Source: an uncultured bacterium
GTDB taxonomy: Bacteria; Fidelibacterota; Marinisomatia; Marinisomatales; UBA1611
Length of the DNA: 28,603 nucleotides
Assembly: GCA_938092125.1 (NCBI GenBank)
Contig: CALKMQ010000175.1
Location: 1-28,603, forward strand
Direction: 5' to 3'
A model generated the notes under the pieces. That model was not told where the DNA came from. It searched no databases and worked only from the letters and a program-made list of their open reading frames with translations. A program made the translations under genes and the position numbers. Position 1 is the stretch's first letter; each line of letters begins with the position of its first letter. Below, piece by piece: positions 23,920 through 28,603 of the stretch.

Positions 23920-26216
23920 TTTGAATAACTAGTTTTTAATAATTCAACTGAAGCTGCAAGCAATGTTAATGTGCCGAAAGCTGTAGAAAACATTGCAAAC
24001 ACCATTAAACCACCAACGTATTGGACGGGAATGAAAGTAGAAAATAATAAGGCTCCAAAAGACATATTCGATGCTGCATCTAAAACGATTGGATAGCCAA
24101 CCTCATTTATAACTTTATTTGATATCCCATTACGAAATTTGTCCTTGATTAATCTTCTGTATTGATAAATGTAATGAATAGAAAAATCAACACCAACACC
24201 GATAATGACTGATGACAAAAGTGCCGTTACATGACTCAAATGAATACCTGCAATACCCATAAAACCAAAATTAATTAAGATCGCCGCGACAAGTGGAACT
24301 ATTGAAAGGAAGCCCCATGAAAAGTTCTTAAAAAATATTGATGTAATTAGACAAATAAGTATAATTGATGAAAAAATACTTATTATTGAAGATTCAATAA
24401 CCAAATAAATTAAATCTCTAATCACAATAGCCATTCCGGTTATTGACGTATTACTAATATGCTTAAAGCTAAATACCTGATCTTCAATTTTTTTTACGAA
24501 CTGAATAATTTCTTCTGTACTCATAACTCGACTTAAAGCAGTTATTAGCCCCACTTTATAATTATAATCAACTATTGTATTTAAGTCATCTTGATCTCCG
24601 GATATTGAATACATCATTAATAAGTTGCTTACTTTTTTTTCATCTTTAGGAACGATTTCAAATTCAGGATTATCATCCATAAATATGCGATGCATTTGTT
24701 TAACAACGTCCACTATGGAATAGCTAGTTGTTACCTTTGGGTTGCTGTTCAATAATTTTTGCATATTCTGAATTTCATTCAATGTATTAGGGTCCTTGAC
24801 AGGTGCTTCTACTCTAATACGTACATCCATTGTACCCGTCATCTCTTGATCTATAAAATCAATACTATTCCTAAAATCAGTACCTTCTTTAAAAAAATTT
24901 GCGATATTAACATCTACTTTTAGCGCTGATAATCCCGCAGTTCCAACAAACATAATTATCATTCCAACTACTAAAATTAATTTTGGTTTTGAAATTACTA
25001 ATTTGCCAAATTTTGCAATTATATTTTCTAGATGTCCATTTTGCGAAATTGCATTTGAATTTAAATTCCATTTCTTTAACGACATTGCTGCTGGTAAAAA
25101 AGTGAGACTTAAAATAAAAGCATATAATATCCCAGCACTTAGGCATATCCCATAACCCATTAGTTGATTTATTGGCGCAAAATAAAGAGCAAGAAACGCT
25201 GCAATTGTCGTAATACTCGTTAAAAATATTGGTGCGAATAGTGTATCTATAGATTTAGCTATTGATTTTTTTGTATCACCACTACCCCTCATCTCTTTAA
25301 AAAATTTTGTAACAACATGAACTCCATCTGAATTTGCAATTGTAAGTAAAATTATTGGCATTGATGAATTTATAATGGTGAAATAAAAATTTTCTGATCC
25401 GGTCAAATAAACTACCCAACCCATCAATCCAGCCATAACAATTAGAGACTGGATAATGACAGAGAATATCATCCCTACCGCAAATAAATCCCGAATGTTG
25501 ACCAATAAAATCAGACTCATCAAAACAAGACCAACTCCAAGTAGTTTTGATATATCATTTTTTATCATACCTGGTACAGATCCAGTTATGTATGCGGTCC
25601 CACCATAATGTATTTCATAATTTTTAGATAATAAGCTATCCCCTATCTCTACAACGATATCTCTAACAATATTATGAGCAATACTATCGTTGGGTTGTAC
25701 CATTATATTGAAATAATCACCATCTTTGCTTATTGACCTCGCTCTAATAGACTGATTATCATATAAATATTTTTTTATTTCATTTATTTGAATAGCATCT
25801 AATTCTTCGCTTGGTTGCAATGAGTGGACCTCTAAAAAATCATCAACATTTTCAATTTTTGGCAAATTTGAAAGGCTTGTAACTTTTTTTATCTCAGGTT
25901 GAGATTCTAATTCATTTGTTAATTTCCAAAGATAAGAAAAAGTGCTTTTATTAAAGATAGTTTTATCTTTATTACCAAATGCGATAAAAATAGATTCTGT
26001 GCTTCCAAATTCATCCTGCACCGCATCCCAGGATAGCTTTGAGCTCATATTATTTGGAAGCATTGCGAGCATATCATCATCAACGACAATAAATGTCATG
26101 CCTAATCCAAAAATTGAGGTAAAGGCAAGGGGGAATAAAATTGACTTTAAGGGATTTTCAATTACCTGCTTGGTAATCCAAAATTTGATAGAGAATTCTT
26201 TATTTTTCGAGATCAA
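23916..26216 (-). CDS. RND superfamily exporter, MMPL/HAE-3 type
   Basis: A 766-residue inner-membrane transporter with the 1+5 / 1+5 helix plan of RND proteins. There is a helix at about 25-45, a periplasmic loop (about 46-222), five helices (about 225-385), a helix near 412-432, a second loop, and five helices to the end. Proton-relay aspartates fit D297 (IANSDGVHVV) and D677 (GVGVDFSIHYIYQYRR), the usual GVDF motif of the HAE-3/MMPL branch. Such exporters move lipids, hopanoids or lipoproteins towards the outer membrane. No membrane-fusion protein or TolC gene is present, but a LolA-like gene follows with a 4-base overlap. The start is TTG, overlapping the upstream stop as TTGA, so translation is coupled to the sulfotransferase-like gene. 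Confidence 0.92.
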   Translation of the reverse strand: MISKNKEFSIKFWITKQVIENPLKSILFPLAFTSIFGLGMTFIVVDDDMLAMLPNNMSSKLSWDAVQDEFGSTESIFIAFGNKDKTIFNKSTFSYLWKLTNELESQPEIKKVTSLSNLPKIENVDDFLEVHSLQPSEELDAIQINEIKKYLYDNQSIRARSISKDGDYFNIMVQPNDSIAHNIVRDIVVEIGDSLLSKNYEIHYGGTAYITGSVPGMIKNDISKLLGVGLVLMSLILLVNIRDLFAVGMIFSVIIQSLIVMAGLMGWVVYLTGSENFYFTIINSSMPIILLTIANSDGVHVVTKFFKEMRGSGDTKKSIAKSIDTLFAPIFLTSITTIAAFLALYFAPINQLMGYGICLSAGILYAFILSLTFLPAAMSLKKWNLNSNAISQNGHLENIIAKFGKLVISKPKLILVVGMIIMFVGTAGLSALKVDVNIANFFKEGTDFRNSIDFIDQEMTGTMDVRIRVEAPVKDPNTLNEIQNMQKLLNSNPKVTTSYSIVDVVKQMHRIFMDDNPEFEIVPKDEKKVSNLLMMYSISGDQDDLNTIVDYNYKVGLITALSRVMSTEEIIQFVKKIEDQVFSFKHISNTSITGMAIVIRDLIYLVIESSIISIFSSIILICLITSIFFKNFSWGFLSIVPLVAAILINFGFMGIAGIHLSHVTALLSSVIIGVGVDFSIHYIYQYRRLIKDKFRNGISNKVINEVGYPIVLDAASNMSFGALLFSTFIPVQYVGGLMVFAMFSTAFGTLTLLAASVELLKTSYSK

Positions 26217-27697
26217 CGAAGATAGTTCATTACTTGATAAATAAGAGCCATTACATCTTGAAAATTTACTTCTGAATCTTCATTGATATCTGCAGGTGGA
26301 GTTTTGGGATAAAAACCGTAATGCATATCGACAACGTATATCAAGTCAAAGACATCATTGGAAGAGTCAAAGTTTACATCGCCAATAATATAATCGGGAA
26401 AACCTGTTGAGTCACTTCCTCCAAAAAAATCAATTGAATATTTCTGTGATCTAGCTATCATAATGTTCGCACCCGGATAATCGTAATCCCAGACTGTATT
26501 ACCTAATGAATCGACTTCAAAGATTGTAGCATCATCAGCAACTGAAATCAGAGTATTACCATTTGATAATCTAAACGCTCCACTTTGAACATTTGAATGA
26601 AAATCACCTGTATGCATCCACTCTAAATCATTTGGACCAAAGGGATCTGTTTCGTTGATAATATAATTAGTGCTGTCTGAATTTAGAGGTGGCGAAATTT
26701 CAAAAACAGCAGAGGTTAAATTTCCATAATTATTATTGAATAAAATTAAATTTCCTTCCCCGGGATAGCCTTCTTTGATCCAGTTTACTCCATGCTGACT
26801 ATCTAATCTCTGAGATGAATTCGAGCCTCGATCATATGCAGAGGGATTACCCCAGCGATATAAGAAATCGCCTCCTTTACCTGAGTTCCCGCCAGTATGT
26901 CCTGCAGCTTCAGCGGTAGTTGTACTGTGATCAATTATATATATTTCATTTTGGTGTCTAGAACTAATTACAATCTGATCTAGAGAAGGATTGTAATCTA
27001 TCGCATTAATATGCATCCAGTCTGCATTACTACCGCCTGGTCCTCCTCCTCCACCGACTTCACCATAGTTAATATCCATTAATTCTGGATGAGTAGACAC
27101 TGTTCCATAACCTGGTAAACTTTGATCTGAATCTTGAACTAAATGATCCCACAAGTGCCATTCCCAAACAATATTTGCACCATTCGACGGCGTCATTTCA
27201 AGCTCTAAGATTGCAGTTGACCACATTTCATTTAATGGATTATCAAGAGATGCTCTACCCATAGAGTATGCTTCAGTTGCTGTTTTTTTCTCCCATGCGA
27301 TAACCAATATATTCCCATTCGGAAGAGGCTGGACATCATGATGATGTTGATAGGTTTGATTTGATATAATGTATTCCCATAGTATAGTCCCATCCCAAGC
27401 AATGTGAGCGACTCCGCCACCTACGCCTCCGGCACTCATAGTGGGATTTTCTACTCTAAAAGGATATATGATTGAACTGTCAGGCAGTAGATACGGCATG
27501 CTTGCAGCACCTCTAGAATGAATCCATGTATGAATAATATTATAATCATTATCATAAAGATAACTAGTCCCCCCTGTAGCTCCACTAGGCCCACCTCCGG
27601 TAGGTGAAAAAAGTGTATAACCATCAAATACTTGTGCATTTAAATCTGTTTTTAATACCAACATCAGCATTAGTAAAATATTAATTTTATAGTTCAT
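26213..27697 (-). CDS. Secreted arylsulfotransferase (ASST)-like beta-propeller with C-terminal dockerin-like repeats
   Basis: A 494-residue exported protein. The signal peptide is about 1-21 (LMLVLKTDLNAQ). The body (about 25-425) is ASST-like: repeated blade motifs such as AHIAWDGTILWEY, HHHDVQPLPNGNILVIAWE (H118-H120), WMHINAIDYN (H229), SQHGVNW (H302) and FRLSNGNTLIS. ASST enzymes transfer sulfate between phenolic compounds in the periplasm, but many family members are untested. Residues 440-494 hold two EF-hand loops of dockerin type, D440-x-N442-x-D444...D451 and D470-x-N472-x-D474...D481, probably Ca2+ binding; cohesins are not visible. Glycine runs (GGGGGPGG near 215-222) decorate the propeller. 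The RND exporter gene follows with a TTGA overlap. Confidence 0.85.
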   Translation of the reverse strand: MNYKINILLMLMLVLKTDLNAQVFDGYTLFSPTGGGPSGATGGTSYLYDNDYNIIHTWIHSRGAASMPYLLPDSSIIYPFRVENPTMSAGGVGGGVAHIAWDGTILWEYIISNQTYQHHHDVQPLPNGNILVIAWEKKTATEAYSMGRASLDNPLNEMWSTAILELEMTPSNGANIVWEWHLWDHLVQDSDQSLPGYGTVSTHPELMDINYGEVGGGGGPGGSNADWMHINAIDYNPSLDQIVISSRHQNEIYIIDHSTTTAEAAGHTGGNSGKGGDFLYRWGNPSAYDRGSNSSQRLDSQHGVNWIKEGYPGEGNLILFNNNYGNLTSAVFEISPPLNSDSTNYIINETDPFGPNDLEWMHTGDFHSNVQSGAFRLSNGNTLISVADDATIFEVDSLGNTVWDYDYPGANIMIARSQKYSIDFFGGSDSTGFPDYIIGDVNFDSSNDVFDLIYVVDMHYGFYPKTPPADINEDSEVNFQDVMALIYQVMNYLR

Positions 27698-27752
27698 AAT
27701 TTTTTTCTAAATAAATAAGACCTTGACCATTCAATTATTTGATTAATAAAAT

Positions 27753-27789
27753 TTTAACTATTAGACTCTTAATGCGTCAAATAGTTAAA
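27753..27789. promoter_or_regulatory. Long inverted repeat in the divergent spacer (operator candidate)
   Basis: Arms TTTAACTATTAGAC and GTCAAATAGTTAAA pair at 13 of 14 positions around a 9-base loop. It sits in the 153-base spacer between the divergent ASST-like (start 27697) and sulfotransferase (start 27851) genes, where a terminator is not expected, so an operator for a dimeric regulator is the simplest reading. A weaker inverted repeat (ATCAAAA / TTTTGAT, 27798-27821) lies next to it. The rest of the spacer is plain AT-rich sequence. Confidence 0.5.
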
Positions 27790-27850
27790 TAAATTCTATC
27801 AAAACTTAAAACAATTTTGATATCCTTAAATTTCATATTTATAACAAGTA

Positions 27851-28603
27851 ATGAATATAAACAGAAAATTAAAAGCCTATAAGATCGTTGGAAACACATT
27901 TGGAACATGGTTCAATCCAATTACTACTGGTTTTTTTCTAAGTTTGATGCGATTGTTTGTTTCAATTTTCTTATTTATTGATAAAATCTTTTACAAAATA
28001 GCTCGAAAACCTAGTCTACATAAACCAATTGTAATTGTTGGGAACCCTAGATCTGGCACTACTTTTTTACAAAGATATTTAATTAATAGTGGTATCGGTA
28101 GAGGGTCTCAACTTTGGCAATTAATCTATCCTTCAATAATTCTTCAAAAAGTAATAAAACCATTTTTACCACTCTTAGAAAAATTAAGCCCAGCACGTCA
28201 CCATTCAACTGAAGCACATAAAACAAGTTTAACCTCTATTGAAACAGATGACGTTGGTCTATTTTTTAGATATTTTGATGGCTTCTTTCTCTACGGATTT
28301 TTGTTTTCATTTGCAGATGAAGATCTTTTTAAATATTTTGATCCAGAATATAGGGATACTAGTAAAAGGGATTTTGATTGGTATGAAAATGTTTGGGCAA
28401 GGAATGCATATAAAAAAGATTTGCCTTACATAGGAAAACTATTTTCTCTAAGCACAAATCTTCCCTCTTTTCAAAAAAGATTTCCTGATTCTAGAATCTT
28501 ATATATGATAAGAGATCCATTAAGTGTCATCCCATCAGGTTTAAGTTTAGTAACTGGTGTTCTTGATAAAAGGTTTGGATTTTGGAGTTTGGCCCCAAAT
28601 ATT
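27851..28603 (+). CDS. PAPS-dependent sulfotransferase family protein, N-terminal 251 residues (runs off right edge)
   Basis: ATG at 27851 opens a frame without stop to the window end (251 codons). A hydrophobic stretch at about 24-50 may anchor it to the membrane. The phosphosulfate loop is IVIVGNPRSGTTFLQRYL (about 60-76; R67, S68, G69, T70, T71), the classic sulfotransferase P-loop-like motif. The 3'-phosphate motif appears as YMIRDPLSVIPSG (R221 to S229). The middle contains the aromatic-rich RYFDGFFLYGF segment and WYENVWARNAY. These enzymes move sulfate from PAPS to carbohydrates, lipids or proteins. The acceptor is unknown. It is divergent from the ASST-like/RND unit, which may hint at a shared sulfated envelope product, but no PAPS synthesis genes are in view. 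Confidence 0.88.
   Translation, partial: MNINRKLKAYKIVGNTFGTWFNPITTGFFLSLMRLFVSIFLFIDKIFYKIARKPSLHKPIVIVGNPRSGTTFLQRYLINSGIGRGSQLWQLIYPSIILQKVIKPFLPLLEKLSPARHHSTEAHKTSLTSIETDDVGLFFRYFDGFFLYGFLFSFADEDLFKYFDPEYRDTSKRDFDWYENVWARNAYKKDLPYIGKLFSLSTNLPSFQKRFPDSRILYMIRDPLSVIPSGLSLVTGVLDKRFGFWSLAPNI

Noticed and set aside
28239..28433. A 64-residue open frame on the plus strand
   Set aside because: It lies in a different frame inside the sulfotransferase coding region, which has recognisable family motifs and is open from 27851 to the window end.
1..28603. CRISPR arrays, tRNA or rRNA genes, insertion sequences, prophage or toxin-antitoxin genes
   Set aside because: No regularly spaced repeats, no cloverleaf-like tRNA motifs, no transposase or integrase motifs and no small toxin-like pairs were found on reading both strands.

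Overview
The window is a gene-dense, AT-rich (roughly one third G+C by eye) bacterial chromosome segment with 27 protein-coding genes. The genes at both ends run off the window. I see no rRNA, tRNA, CRISPR array, transposase, integrase or phage gene, and no gene-free stretch longer than about 155 bases. Content and style point to a marine, envelope-bearing member of the FCB group, most like Candidatus Marinimicrobia (SAR406) or a Bacteroidota relative. Supporting signs are a large/small pair of secreted amidohydrolases, a secreted sulfotransferase-like protein ending in dockerin-like EF-hand repeats, an RND exporter with a LolA-like partner, lipoproteins, and glutamate dehydrogenase plus peptidases suited to peptide and amino-acid use. 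This taxonomic placement is inference; no marker gene was available.

Layout from left to right. (1) 1-1077, minus strand: M55 D-aminopeptidase followed directly by a fumarylacetoacetate-hydrolase-family gene cut by the window edge. (2) 1187-4083, minus strand: a peroxide-stress operon perR -> rubrerythrin (ferritin-like domain only) -> CCG-domain iron-sulfur protein -> DUF3501 protein. It faces a peroxiredoxin gene (4200-4661, plus) across a short spacer carrying a perfect 7-1-7 PerR-type palindrome. (3) 4739-10114, minus strand: a divergent SLC13-type permease, tandem universal stress protein, glutamate dehydrogenase, PuuD-type membrane protein and EamA exporter, with terminators at 5586-5601 and 4713-4740. 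(4) 10256-10840, plus: a stand-alone Lon N-terminal-domain protein, abutting (5) a minus-strand operon 16615 -> 10841 of lipoprotein, M19 dipeptidase, OsmC-like protein, rpe, LemA, tkt and rpiB. This operon holds three enzymes of the non-oxidative pentose phosphate pathway. (6) 16710-23148, plus: LOG-family protein, a 1006-residue double amidohydrolase, a second amidohydrolase-like protein and a stand-alone 3-hydroxyacyl-CoA dehydrogenase. (7) 27697 -> 23155, minus: arylsulfotransferase-like protein with dockerin repeats, RND/MMPL exporter and LolA-like protein, the last two with 4-base overlapping starts. A PAPS-type sulfotransferase gene starts divergently at 27851 and runs off the right edge.

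Themes. Region 2 looks like a coherent H2O2 defence unit. The rubrerythrin lacks its usual rubredoxin electron-transfer domain, and the iron-sulfur and DUF3501 proteins beside it are candidates for the missing reductase function. Regions 1, 3, 5 and 6 carry amino-acid and peptide scavenging functions (M55, M19, amidohydrolases, GDH). Region 7 looks like an envelope export unit. TTG start codons are frequent (five of the 27 genes), and several starts overlap the upstream stop (GTGA, TTGA, ATGA), implying translational coupling.
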